A program made the translations under genes and the position numbers. From Acidobacteriota bacterium (GTDB lineage: Bacteria; Acidobacteriota; Terriglobia; Versatilivoradales; Versatilivoraceae), in the NCBI GenBank assembly GCA_022826755.1, contig JAJDUG010000064.1, forward strand, positions 1-64,000: a stretch of DNA of 64,000 nucleotides. The letters run 5' to 3'. The notes under the pieces are model-generated. The model saw only the letters and a list, made by a program, of their open reading frames with translations, had not been told where the DNA came from and ran no database searches. This document shows positions 9,130-18,362 of the stretch, piece after piece. Position 1 is the stretch's first letter. Each line of letters starts with the position of its first letter.

Positions 9130-9159
9130 TTGCATTTTCTTCGGAACTTGATGTATACC
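9130..9159 (+). promoter_or_regulatory. Possible sigma70 promoter of the molybdenum hydroxylase operon
   Basis: TTGCAT at 9130-9135 and TATACC at 9154-9159 are separated by 18 bp, about 50 bp before the ATG of the 2Fe-2S subunit gene. The match to consensus is modest. Confidence 0.3.
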
Positions 9160-9209
9160 TTGGCTCCTCCCCGCTTTTCAATGTTCAAAACCCAGTTAGG
9201 ACGCCCAAG

Positions 9210-9680
9210 ATGAAGACCCAAATCAACGTTTGCATCAACGGACTAGAGCGCACCGACGAAGTCGAGCCTCGCCTGCTGTTGATCCACTATCTCCGCGAGG
9301 TCATCGGCCTCAAGGGCCCCCACATTGGATGTGAAACGTCCATCTGCGGCGCCTGCACGGTGGCTCTCAACGGGAAGACGGTAAAGTCTTGCGCCCTGTT
9401 GGCGGTACAAGCCGACGGCCAGGACATCGTTACGGTCGAGGGGTTGGCCACTAACGGACAATTGCATCCGGTTCAGGAGGCTTTCTGGAACGAGCATGGC
9501 CTGCAGTGCGGCTTTTGCACGCCAGGCATGCTGATGACGACCAGAGAGCTGATCGAGAGAAATCCCGAGCCGACCGATGAGGAGATACGCCACGGGCTGG
9601 AAGGCAACCTGTGCCGCTGCACGGGTTATCAGCACATCGTCAACGCGGTGAAGTCGGCCGCAGCCAAGGTAGGAGGGTAA
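9210..9680 (+). CDS. Xanthine dehydrogenase/CO dehydrogenase family 2Fe-2S subunit (CoxS-like)
   Basis: A 156-residue protein with two [2Fe-2S] sites. The plant-ferredoxin type has [11 protein letters not shown] plus a later Cys (KSC). The helical type has [10 protein letters not shown] and CRC TGY. It passes electrons from the molybdenum site to the FAD subunit. The ATG at 9210 was chosen for AGGA upstream and for the family N-terminus; an open frame to 9021 is not conserved. It is the first gene of a four-gene operon (S-L-M-G order), 3 bp from the large subunit gene. Confidence 0.93.
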   Translation: MKTQINVCINGLERTDEVEPRLLLIHYLREVIGLKGPHIGCETSICGACTVALNGKTVKSCALLAVQADGQDIVTVEGLATNGQLHPVQEAFWNEHGLQCGFCTPGMLMTTRELIERNPEPTDEEIRHGLEGNLCRCTGYQHIVNAVKSAAAKVGG

Positions 9681-9683
9681 GCG

Positions 9684-12020
9684 ATGGAGACGACCGTAAC
9701 CAAGAAGACCGAACGACTGATTGGAAAACCCATCCGGCGGCGGGAGGACCCGAGGCTCATCACCGGCACCGCCACCTACGTGGAAGACATCGAGCTGCCC
9801 GGCATGCACTACGCCGCCGTGGTTCGCAGCCCTCATCCGGCAGCCGACATCAAGGGCATCGACACCGGGGCGGCCGAACAGCACCCGGGCGTGGTGGCCG
9901 TGTACACGGGGAAGGATATTGACCACCTGGGAGCCGTTCCCTGTGGAATTTCCCTGCCCGACCTGAGGATTCCGCACCATCACCTGCTGGCCCAGGACCG
10001 CGTCTACTACGTGGGGCATCCGGTGGCCGTAGTGGTCGCCAACGATCGCTATATCGCCGCTGACGCCGTCGACCTGGTGGAGGTGGAATACGAGCCTACC
10101 GACTCGGTATCGGAGCCCGAGGAGGCATTGGAAGCGGGCGCTCCGGCGGTCCACGCCGAGTGGCCCGACAACGTGGCCTTCACCCACCACCAGGAAGGCG
10201 GAGACATCGAGAAGGCCTTTGCCGAAGCGGACGTGATCGTCAAGGAGCGCATTGTCAGCCAGCGCCTGGCCCCTTCGGCCATGGAGCCCCGGGGCACGGT
10301 GGCCTCCTGGAATTCCGGCGACGAATCACTCACGGTCTACAGCTCGACTCAAATCCCCCACATCCTGAGAACGCTGATGGCGGGTGTGCTGGGCTTGCCC
10401 GAGCACAAGCTGCGGGTGATTGCCCCGGAGGTCGGCGGCGGGTTTGGGAGCAAGTGCGAGCTCTATCCCGAGGAAGCCCTGACGGCCTTCATCGCCATGA
10501 AGATCGGCAAGCCGGTCAAGTGGGTTCTGACCCGGCGCGACGAGTTCCTGGCCACCATTCACGGCCGGGGCCACATCGACTACTACGAGCTGGCCGCCAA
10601 GAAGGACGGCACCATGCTGGGACTCAAGGTCAAGATCATCCAGGATGTGGGGTCCTTCCACATGCTGTTGACCCCGGCCATGCCCACCCTCTCGGTGCTG
10701 ATGTTGCCGGGGCTGTACCGGTTCAAGAACGTCCACGCCGACGTGGTGGGCGTCTTCACCCACAGGATGGCCACCGATCTCTATCGGGGCGCCGGCCGGC
10801 CCGAAGCCACCCACGGGATCGAGCGCATGGTGGAAGTCCTGGCCGCCGAGTTGGGGATGGACCCGGTGGAGCTGCGAACCAAGAACTTCGTTCCCCCCAG
10901 CGACTTCCCCTATGACACGCCCATGGGGGTTTCCTACGACAGCGGCAACTACGCGGCCATTCTGGAGAAAGCCGTGCAGACGGTCGGGTACTCGCAACTG
11001 CGGGAAGAGCAGCAGGAAGCCCGCCGCCAGGGTCGCCTGATGGGGATCGGCATCGCCACCTACGGCGAAATCTGCGCCTTCGGTCCCTCCCCGGCTCTGC
11101 CCACCGGGGGTTGGGAAAGCGCCACCGTCAAGATCGAACCCTCAGGCCAGGTCACCGTCATGACGGGGGTGTCCCCCCACGGCCAGGGGTCGCAGACCAC
11201 CTTCAGCCAGATTGCGGCCGACGAGTTGGGGGTGGACATCGACGACATCGTCGTGACCCACGGGGATACGTCCACGGTGCAGCACGGGGTGGGCACCTTC
11301 GGCAGCCGCAACACGGCCGTCGGCGGAACGGCCCTGGTGTTGGCCATCCGGGAACTCAAGGAGAAGATCGAGACCTATGGGGCCATGTTGCTCGAGTCCG
11401 ACGACGTCAGCTACGCCGCCGGCGTCTGCACCTGCAACAAGACCGGAAAGACCGTCACCCTGGGCGAAATCGCGATGACCAGTTGGACCGGTCCCACCTA
11501 CCCCGCCAATACACAGCCCGGGCTGGTGGCGACCAACTACTGGGAACCCCCCAACTTCGCCTTCCCCTTCGGGGCTCACATCGTGGTGAGCGAGGTCGAT
11601 CGGGATACCGGTGAAGTGGCCATCCAGCGCTACCTGGCGGTGGATGACTGCGGAAAAGTCATCAACCCCCTGCTGGTGGACGGCCAGGTGCATGGCGGCG
11701 TCGCCCAGGGCCTGGGGCAAGCGCTTTACGAGCAGGTGGTCTACGATGACACCGGCCAGCTCGTCACCGGGGAATACATGGACTACGCCCTTCCCAAGGC
11801 GGCCATGGTGCCGACTATCGAGACCGACCGCACCGAGACGCCCTCCCCGGTCAATCCGCTGGGTGTCAAGGGCGTGGGTGAAGCAGGCACTATCGCAGCC
11901 TCCCCCGCCGTGGTGAACTCGGTGGTGGACGCTCTCTCCCACCTGGGGGTTCGGCATATCGACATGCCTCTGACCCCGGAAAAAATCTGGAAACTTGTTC
12001 AGCAAGGAGGTTCAGCGTGA
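9684..12020 (+). CDS. Molybdenum hydroxylase large subunit, form II CoxL-like
   Basis: A 778-residue molybdopterin-cytosine-dinucleotide subunit. It starts with the family's IGKPIRRREDPRLITG, has VGGGFGSKCELYPEE, and ends with the catalytic GVGEAGT (Glu733). The active-site loop reads Y367-R-G-A-G-R372, the form II pattern; true CO dehydrogenases (form I) have the Cys-containing AYXCSFR. The substrate is therefore more likely an aldehyde, a heteroaromatic compound or another small molecule than CO. The gene lies between the Fe-S and FAD subunit genes and overlaps the latter by 4 bp (GTGA). No cofactor-insertion genes (coxD, coxF, xdhC) are in view. Confidence 0.92.
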   Translation: METTVTKKTERLIGKPIRRREDPRLITGTATYVEDIELPGMHYAAVVRSPHPAADIKGIDTGAAEQHPGVVAVYTGKDIDHLGAVPCGISLPDLRIPHHHLLAQDRVYYVGHPVAVVVANDRYIAADAVDLVEVEYEPTDSVSEPEEALEAGAPAVHAEWPDNVAFTHHQEGGDIEKAFAEADVIVKERIVSQRLAPSAMEPRGTVASWNSGDESLTVYSSTQIPHILRTLMAGVLGLPEHKLRVIAPEVGGGFGSKCELYPEEALTAFIAMKIGKPVKWVLTRRDEFLATIHGRGHIDYYELAAKKDGTMLGLKVKIIQDVGSFHMLLTPAMPTLSVLMLPGLYRFKNVHADVVGVFTHRMATDLYRGAGRPEATHGIERMVEVLAAELGMDPVELRTKNFVPPSDFPYDTPMGVSYDSGNYAAILEKAVQTVGYSQLREEQQEARRQGRLMGIGIATYGEICAFGPSPALPTGGWESATVKIEPSGQVTVMTGVSPHGQGSQTTFSQIAADELGVDIDDIVVTHGDTSTVQHGVGTFGSRNTAVGGTALVLAIRELKEKIETYGAMLLESDDVSYAAGVCTCNKTGKTVTLGEIAMTSWTGPTYPANTQPGLVATNYWEPPNFAFPFGAHIVVSEVDRDTGEVAIQRYLAVDDCGKVINPLLVDGQVHGGVAQGLGQALYEQVVYDDTGQLVTGEYMDYALPKAAMVPTIETDRTETPSPVNPLGVKGVGEAGTIAASPAVVNSVVDALSHLGVRHIDMPLTPEKIWKLVQQGGSA

Positions 12021-12862
12021 TTCCCCAGGAATTCAATTACTCCAGACCCGGAACGGTGCAGGAAGCCGTCGACCTGCTGGCCGATGGCGAAGCCAAGGTG
12101 CTGGCAGGGGGCATGAGCCTGATTCCCCTGATGAAGCTTCGGCTCTCCGCTCCGGAACACGTTGTCGATCTGGGCCGCATTCCCGACTTGAGTCGGATTA
12201 CGGAGAACGGAGGAAGCCTGCATCTGGGGGCCCTGCTTACCCACCACCAGGTGGCCACCTCGGCCCTGGTTCAGGAGAAGTGTCCCCTGATTGCGGAGAC
12301 TGCCTCCCACATCGGGGATGCCCAGGTGCGGAACATGGGCACCTTGGGCGGCAGCGCCGCCCACGCCGATCCCGCCGCCGATTACCCGGCGGCGCTTTGC
12401 GCCCTGGAGGCCAAGGTCAGGCTGGTTCGGAGGGATTCGGAACGGGTGGTGGGCATCGGGGATTTCTTTGTGGATGCCCTCACCACTGCAGTGGAGCCGG
12501 AAGAGATCATCACGGAGCTCATCCTGCCGGTTGAGGAGGCCGGCACCGGTGTCAGCTACCAGAAGCTGCGCCAGCCGGCGTCGGGCTTTGCCATCGTGGG
12601 GGTTGCGGCGCGGGTGCGCAAGGACGGCGGCAGGGTCGCCATGGCTCGAGTCGGCGTGACCGGCCTGGCCGCCAGCGCCTACCGGGCGACCGGGGTGGAG
12701 GCGCTTCTGGAGGGCTCCGAGGGTTCCCAAGCCGACGTCGCCGCGGCTGCCGCGGCTGTGGACGAAGGCATCGAGGCCATTTCGGACCTGCACGCCTCCA
12801 GCGACTATCGCAGGCACGTGGCCCGCGTCTACACCGCCCGCGCCATCCAGGCCGCGTTGTAG
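12017..12862 (+). CDS. Molybdenum hydroxylase FAD-binding subunit (CoxM-like)
   Basis: A 281-residue FAD subunit with the two flavin-binding segments of the family: AGGMSLIPLMKLRLS near residue 33 and TLGGSAAHADPAADYPAAL near residue 110. It takes electrons from the 2Fe-2S subunit and passes them to the respiratory chain or another acceptor. It starts with GTG, preceded by AAGGAGG at 12005-12011, and overlaps the large-subunit stop by 4 bp, so translation is coupled. Confidence 0.93.
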   Translation: MIPQEFNYSRPGTVQEAVDLLADGEAKVLAGGMSLIPLMKLRLSAPEHVVDLGRIPDLSRITENGGSLHLGALLTHHQVATSALVQEKCPLIAETASHIGDAQVRNMGTLGGSAAHADPAADYPAALCALEAKVRLVRRDSERVVGIGDFFVDALTTAVEPEEIITELILPVEEAGTGVSYQKLRQPASGFAIVGVAARVRKDGGRVAMARVGVTGLAASAYRATGVEALLEGSEGSQADVAAAAAAVDEGIEAISDLHASSDYRRHVARVYTARAIQAAL

Positions 12863-12871
12863 GGGGCCGCA

Positions 12872-13318
12872 TTGAAAATCAGCGGATCCCGTCTCCTTGA
12901 CCTGGACCAGGAGCAGTGTTACCGGGCGCTGCAGGACCCAAGTGTGCTGGAGCGCTGCATGCCGGGCTGCCGGAGCTTGGTCCGGGTGGGCGAAGATACC
13001 TACGCCATGAAGATGAAGATGGCCCTGGCCAGCATCTCCGGGCTCTTCGACGGCAAGGTGCGAATTGCCGACCGCAACTTCCCCCACAGTTTTCGTCTCC
13101 TGGTTGAAGGATCCGGCAGGATCGGGTTCCTGAAGGGAGACGGCCTGCTGCAGTTGACCCCCGAAAACGGCGGCACCTCCGTCGGCTATGAAGGGGAGGT
13201 CCGGGTGGGAGGCACCATCTCCGCCGTAGGGCAACGCCTGATGGACACCACCTCCAAGATGATGATCAAGCGCTTCTTCGACAAGCTGGCCGAATCGCTG
13301 ACCCCGCCTCAGCAGTAA
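12872..13318 (+). CDS. CoxG-like SRPBCC protein (CO dehydrogenase subunit G family)
   Basis: A 148-residue protein of the SRPBCC/polyketide-cyclase fold. It has the CoxG hallmarks ALQDPSVLERCMPGC near the N-terminus and GEVRVGGTISAVGQRLMDTTSKMM near the C-terminus. Characterised CoxG recruits CO dehydrogenase to the cytoplasmic membrane and, in some bacteria, binds menaquinone. This copy lacks a long C-terminal anchor extension. It starts at a TTG 9 bp after the FAD-subunit stop, with AGGGGG upstream. It is the last gene of the operon. Confidence 0.88.
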   Translation: MKISGSRLLDLDQEQCYRALQDPSVLERCMPGCRSLVRVGEDTYAMKMKMALASISGLFDGKVRIADRNFPHSFRLLVEGSGRIGFLKGDGLLQLTPENGGTSVGYEGEVRVGGTISAVGQRLMDTTSKMMIKRFFDKLAESLTPPQQ

Positions 13319-13461
13319 CCCTTCCGTTCTCCTCCAATTTCCCTTCAAAAACTCAAGTCCGGCTCCGCCTCAAGGAGGGAGTGCTGAACCTGGCTCCTCG
13401 CACAATTTCCGGGCAGGATGTAAACCATGTTCCCGGTTTACGGTGTGGAGGATGTCCACCC
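13319..13461. other. Intergenic flank with degenerate repeat sequence
   Basis: No gene is seen. Bases 13370-13440 resemble, in reverse orientation, the outer flank of family A copies 4 and 5 (shared AAACCGGGAACATG-like and GCCCAGGAA-like strings), so the repeat unit extends beyond the arm pair. Confidence 0.45.
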
Positions 13462-13671
13462 GGGAGCGCGGGCGTCCCGCCCGCACCATGCCAGGCACAG
13501 CCTTGACTCTCTCCGCCACCTGGTACGACCTGTAACTGCCCCGTCGGCCTCCCCGCGCCTTGCCAGTGCGGTTCACGCCGAAAGGCCCGCTGCCTGCCTA
13601 CAACCTCCCGCTGACGCTCCGCGACCTCCAGCCAGGAATAAGGTTGCGGGCGGGACGCCCGCGTTCCCGGG
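13462..13671. repeat. Family A inverted-repeat element, copy 3
   Basis: The left arm is at 13462-13487 and the inverted right arm at 13644-13671. Read in reverse, the interior matches copies 4 and 5 closely (shared CTTATTCCTGGCTGGAGG and GGCGTGAACCGCA-type strings). It is therefore a true repeat family and not just two similar palindromes. Reading across it gives spurious frames rich in GNAGVPPA or GARASRPH. Confidence 0.82.
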
Positions 13672-13734
13672 TGGCGTCACTCCCGCGACGCCGCGTCCAC
13701 CCCCCACCAGCTCGACGGCGGGCTGACGCTCGGC

Positions 13735-13786
13735 GACTCTCCCTTGCGGGGGAGTCGCACACTGGCGAAGGCTGATACGGTGGGGA
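13735..13786. repeat. Family B palindromic repeat, copy 1
   Basis: It starts with the near-palindrome GACTCTCCCTTGCGGGGGAG and continues with GGCGAAGGCTGATACGGTGG. Related copies lie at 38631, 39111, 41939 and 42310, always beside family A elements. Nothing is assigned between 13786 and the terminator at 13923. Confidence 0.7.
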
Positions 13787-13922
13787 GCAGGCGGCGAGGC
13801 CTCATCCAGGGGGCGCCCGCAGCCCAAGGCTGCCAGGAGTCGCAGTAGTCGAGCCTCGAAGCGGACTGCGCATGCGGATCGCAGCCACGGCAGGACTCCG
13901 GACAACGGATGACCGGTCGAGG

Positions 13923-13954
13923 AAAAGCCGCCTGCCGGGGTGTCGACAGGCGGC
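13923..13954 (-). terminator. Intrinsic terminator of the atpZ-I-B-E operon
   Basis: On the minus strand an 8-bp GC-rich stem (GCCGCCTG at 13947-13954 pairing with 13927-13934) is followed by TTTT (13926-13923). It lies 14 bp after the atpE stop codon. Confidence 0.75.
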
Positions 13955-13967
13955 ACAGGACAGGTAG

Positions 13968-14279
13968 TCAGGCAGGAAGCTTGAAGTAAAGCAGGAAGGC
14001 AATCAGCAGCGTGTAGAGCACCAGCGATTCGATAAGCACCAGTCCCAGCAACAGGGCGAATCGGATGGCCCCGGCTGCTCCGGGGTTTCTGGCCAGGCTC
14101 TCGCAGGCCGCCGAGATGGCTCGCCCCTGGGCCAGGCCGCAGATGGCCGCGGCAAAGGCCATGGCGAAACCGATGGTGATGTAATGCCAGTGGCCGCCGG
14201 TTCCGTCCTCGGCCTGGACCGGAAGCGCCACGAACAGAACGACGATGCTGATGAAAACTGCCAGGTAAAATCGCTTCAC
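13968..14279 (-). CDS. atpE: ATP synthase Fo subunit c
   Basis: A 103-residue proteolipid. The first 25 residues are a hydrophobic signal-like segment ending near PVQAED, an N-terminal extension seen in some bacterial c subunits. The hairpin follows, with the polar loop SLARNPGA, and the second helix has LLGLVLIESLVLYTLLIAFLL, where the Glu is the proton-carrying residue. GTG at 14279 was chosen for AAAGGAG just upstream. The gene lies after atpB with a 176-bp gap and before a clear terminator, so the b, delta and F1 subunit genes must lie elsewhere. Confidence 0.93.
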   Translation of the reverse strand: MKRFYLAVFISIVVLFVALPVQAEDGTGGHWHYITIGFAMAFAAAICGLAQGRAISAACESLARNPGAAGAIRFALLLGLVLIESLVLYTLLIAFLLYFKLPA

Positions 14280-14455
14280 GATGGATTCTCCTTTCGGGTT
14301 GGGGTTCGGCACGGATGCCCGGTCTAACGGAAATCCGCTGGAACCGATGAAGCGCCACTTGGAGGTGGTTCCCGGGAACCCCTCGTGCATCCCGGGCTCA
14401 CACAAATGGCAGGGGTGGTCGGGCTCGACCCTGCCGGCGCCGTGACTTCTGCGGG

Positions 14456-15205
14456 TCAATGCTCCTCCGAGACGGCGCCCGCAATGTAGATCATGGTGAG
14501 GACCATGAAGATGAAAGCCTGCAGAAAACTGGCAAACACCCCCAGCGCCATGATGGGAAGCGGCAGAATGAAAGGAACCAGGGCAAAGAATACAGCCGCT
14601 ACCTGGTGCTCTCCGAAGATGTTGGCGAAGAGACGGACCGACAGCGAAAAGGGCCGGGCCAGGTGGCTGATGATCTCTATCGGAATCATCAGCGGCGCCA
14701 TCAGTGGCACCGGACCGGCGAAGTGCTTGAGATAGGAGACCAAACCCTGCTTCCGGACCCCCAGGTAGTTGTAGTAGAGGAACACCACCAGCGCGCAGCC
14801 GACGGTCACGTTGATGCTGCTGGTCGGCGACGCAAACCCCGGGACCTGCCCGCAAAGGTTCATCAGCAGGATGAAGATGCCGATGGTGGCCACCATGGGA
14901 AGGTATTTTTTGGCTCCATGGCCGATGACTTCCTCCAACTGCCCATTGAGGAACTCAACCACCAGCTCCAGGATCTGCTGCGCCTTGCCCGGTTTCTCCA
15001 GGGAAAAAGACCGCCCGACGATGGGGAAAAACAGCGCGCAAAAAAGAAAAATCACGACGGCAAAGGTGACGTGCTCGGGAATAACCATGTGTCCAGGGAC
15101 GTAGGTGTAGCCGAACAAGCCGTAGAGGCTGCCGAGCAGGACCGCCACCGCCGGGCCCAGCGTGGCGTTGACCCATTCGGCTATCCAGGTGCTACCGTGT
15201 TCCAT
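14456..15205 (-). CDS. atpB: ATP synthase Fo subunit a
   Basis: A 249-residue integral membrane protein with five to six hydrophobic segments. The conserved ARPFSLSVRLFANIFGEH segment contains the Arg that works opposite the c-ring carboxylate. The C-terminal FLQAFIFMVLTMIYIAGAV is typical. It forms the proton half-channels of Fo. Its start overlaps the end of atpI by 14 bp. Regulation appears shared with atpZ-atpI. Confidence 0.96.
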   Translation of the reverse strand: MEHGSTWIAEWVNATLGPAVAVLLGSLYGLFGYTYVPGHMVIPEHVTFAVVIFLFCALFFPIVGRSFSLEKPGKAQQILELVVEFLNGQLEEVIGHGAKKYLPMVATIGIFILLMNLCGQVPGFASPTSSINVTVGCALVVFLYYNYLGVRKQGLVSYLKHFAGPVPLMAPLMIPIEIISHLARPFSLSVRLFANIFGEHQVAAVFFALVPFILPLPIMALGVFASFLQAFIFMVLTMIYIAGAVSEEH

Positions 15206-15650
15206 GACAGGGGTCCTCGGTCCAGCCTCTGATCACCTGCAATACACACTCGACCAGCACGGCTGCGACCACCAGAAGGAGGCCCGAAAAAAATCCGAAA
15301 ACCTCCAGAAAACCAAGGCGAAATGTAGCATAGAGGGTCAGTCCAATCAAGGCGTATCTTAAGAAATACTTGAAGATAGCGGTACCAACCGCTCTCTTGG
15401 GGGGCGATTGGGCCGAGCGGGTGCTTTCCAGGAGATGGTCTACTCCTTGCTTGAGCCATCTGAAGTTGATCCAGGAGAGCAACGCCCCCGCCAGGAAGCC
15501 CAGTCCCGAGTCGAGCCCGCCGAGAATCAAAGCCGCCAGGCAGGCCGGAATGCCCAGCCCAACGCTGATCTTCCACAGCCGACGGTCGAGGCCCTCGTCC
15601 GTCAAAGCCGCGATGGAGAAACTCCCTGGCTGTAAATCATTGCTTCCCAT
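15192..15650 (-). CDS. atpI: ATP synthase I-chain-like membrane protein
   Basis: A 152-residue protein with four predicted membrane helices, matching the ATP_synt_I family (LGFLAGALLSWINFRWL in the second helix pair). AtpI helps assemble the c ring or stabilise Fo. The ATG at 15650 follows AAGAAGG; a longer open frame upstream overlaps the preceding gene and is not supported. It overlaps atpZ by 14 bp and atpB by 14 bp. Sequence is weakly conserved across the family, so the name rests partly on position. Confidence 0.8.
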   Translation of the reverse strand: MGSNDLQPGSFSIAALTDEGLDRRLWKISVGLGIPACLAALILGGLDSGLGFLAGALLSWINFRWLKQGVDHLLESTRSAQSPPKRAVGTAIFKYFLRYALIGLTLYATFRLGFLEVFGFFSGLLLVVAAVLVECVLQVIRGWTEDPCHGTR

Positions 15651-15846
15651 CGACCTTCTTGACCACTCGAAAGAGATTGATGAAAGCCGCTGCGATCCCG
15701 AACAGAATCCCAATGAAGCTGAAGGTGTTTCGGTTGCCCGTCCACCCATCTACCAGCCAACCCAGGCCGTATCCAATGGCGATGCAAGCCGGAAACATGA
15801 TCCCCAGCGCCAGCAGGTCTCCGTACTCTCTATACTTGGTCGCCAC
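15637..15846 (-). CDS. AtpZ/AtpI-family small membrane protein
   Basis: A 69-residue protein with two helices. The core IAIGYGLGWLVDGWTG, followed by FIGILFGIAAAFINLFRVVKK, is the AtpZ (F0F1-ATPase subunit, putative Ca2+/Mg2+ transporter) pattern. It is the first gene of the Fo cluster, and the gap to the divergent lipoprotein gene is 81 bp. Confidence 0.82.
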   Translation of the reverse strand: MATKYREYGDLLALGIMFPACIAIGYGLGWLVDGWTGNRNTFSFIGILFGIAAAFINLFRVVKKVDGKQ

Positions 15847-15927
15847 CTTGTTTGCGCTCTCGCCGGCGGATGCATTATCATCCGGTTGCGGTCAACGTCG
15901 CACGCCCAAGTTCACCTGGAGGACGCC

Positions 15928-16539
15928 ATGCCCGGAAAACACACTCTTGGGGTTGCATTCGTCGTCGCTTCTTTTCTCCTTGCCGGCTGTAGCCAGGCCC
16001 CCGAGTCCCCGCCGGCAGACGATCCCGAGGCGGAAGCCGCCAAAACGGAAGAAGCGGCTGCAGCACCGGAGGAGATCAAGGTCCACGACCTCGCGAAGGA
16101 AGATATCACCCAGATTCCCGACCTTACCAGCCGCAACCTGTCGGTGATGGGAGTCAGGCTCGGAGACCGGACGGCGGAGGTCAACCAGAACAAGCAGTTG
16201 GGGAAACCCGTCGCAACCACCCCCGTGGGAGGATTGTACCGTTCCGCCTATCAGGGACGAGGCATCTACCTGGACATCGACAAGCAGTCCGGCAAGGTCA
16301 TCGCCATTTACGTCAACACCACACTGGCCAGAAAGGTGAAGGGGCGATTCCGTTCGGTTCTGCGGCGGGGCAACCTGGAACTGTTGAAGAAGATGTTCGG
16401 TCCGGAGCCTCGCCGTCTCCGACCCGATCTCCAGACCACGACCTGGCGCTATCCCAGAAAAGGCGTGGAGCTGATCCAGACCCGGAGCGGCGAACAGCGG
16501 ACCTACACCTTCAAGCTGGTGAGACCCCGAAGAGGCTGA
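15928..16539 (+). CDS. Lipoprotein of unknown function
   Basis: A 203-residue protein. The signal peptide ends in a lipobox (LLAG-Cys22), followed by an acidic Ala/Glu-rich linker to about residue 50 and a globular part starting near IPDLTSRNLSVMGVRLGDR. The repeated GKxxAIYVNTTLARKVKGRF and KMFGPEP-type strings suggest a small alpha/beta domain. I do not recognise the family. TGGAGGA at 15917-15923 supports the start. It is divergent from the ATP synthase genes and convergent with nuoM. Confidence 0.65.
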   Translation: MPGKHTLGVAFVVASFLLAGCSQAPESPPADDPEAEAAKTEEAAAAPEEIKVHDLAKEDITQIPDLTSRNLSVMGVRLGDRTAEVNQNKQLGKPVATTPVGGLYRSAYQGRGIYLDIDKQSGKVIAIYVNTTLARKVKGRFRSVLRRGNLELLKKMFGPEPRRLRPDLQTTTWRYPRKGVELIQTRSGEQRTYTFKLVRPRRG

Positions 16540-16590
16540 ACCCCGTTGCCGATTCCAGAACGCCGCCGGCAACCGCCGGCTACGGAACCT

Positions 16591-16613
16591 GGGAAGGGGG
16601 CAGCCTTCCCTTT
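16591..16613 (+). terminator. Possible terminator after the lipoprotein gene
   Basis: A 7-bp stem (GGGAAGG at 16591-16597 with CCTTCCC at 16604-16610) is followed by only three T. It lies between convergent genes. Confidence 0.35.
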
Positions 16614-16671
16614 CCACCGATCAAGTCCCGCCTGAGGGAACCATCCAACGCACTGCCGTCTTCGACGGTCG

Positions 16672-18276
<1,605 letters not shown>

Positions 18277-18362
18277 ATATCAGGCTCCCGATCGTGTGTC
18301 TGCGATGACCCTGCCGGCCGGGCTCGCCGACCCGGTCTCGATTCCCGCCAATCTCCCTGGGT

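Noticed and set aside
9684-12020. Aerobic carbon monoxide dehydrogenase (form I)
   Set aside because: The active-site loop is YRGAGR and lacks the Cys that binds copper in form I enzymes.
13462-13671. Small proteins rich in GARASRPH or GNAGVPPA across family A elements
   Set aside because: They arise in several frames on both strands from the palindromic arm and recur at each copy; they are repeat translations, not genes.
16561-16590. CCGCCGGCAACCGCCGGC as a regulatory site
   Set aside because: It is a short direct repeat in GC-rich sequence between convergent genes with no promoter nearby.
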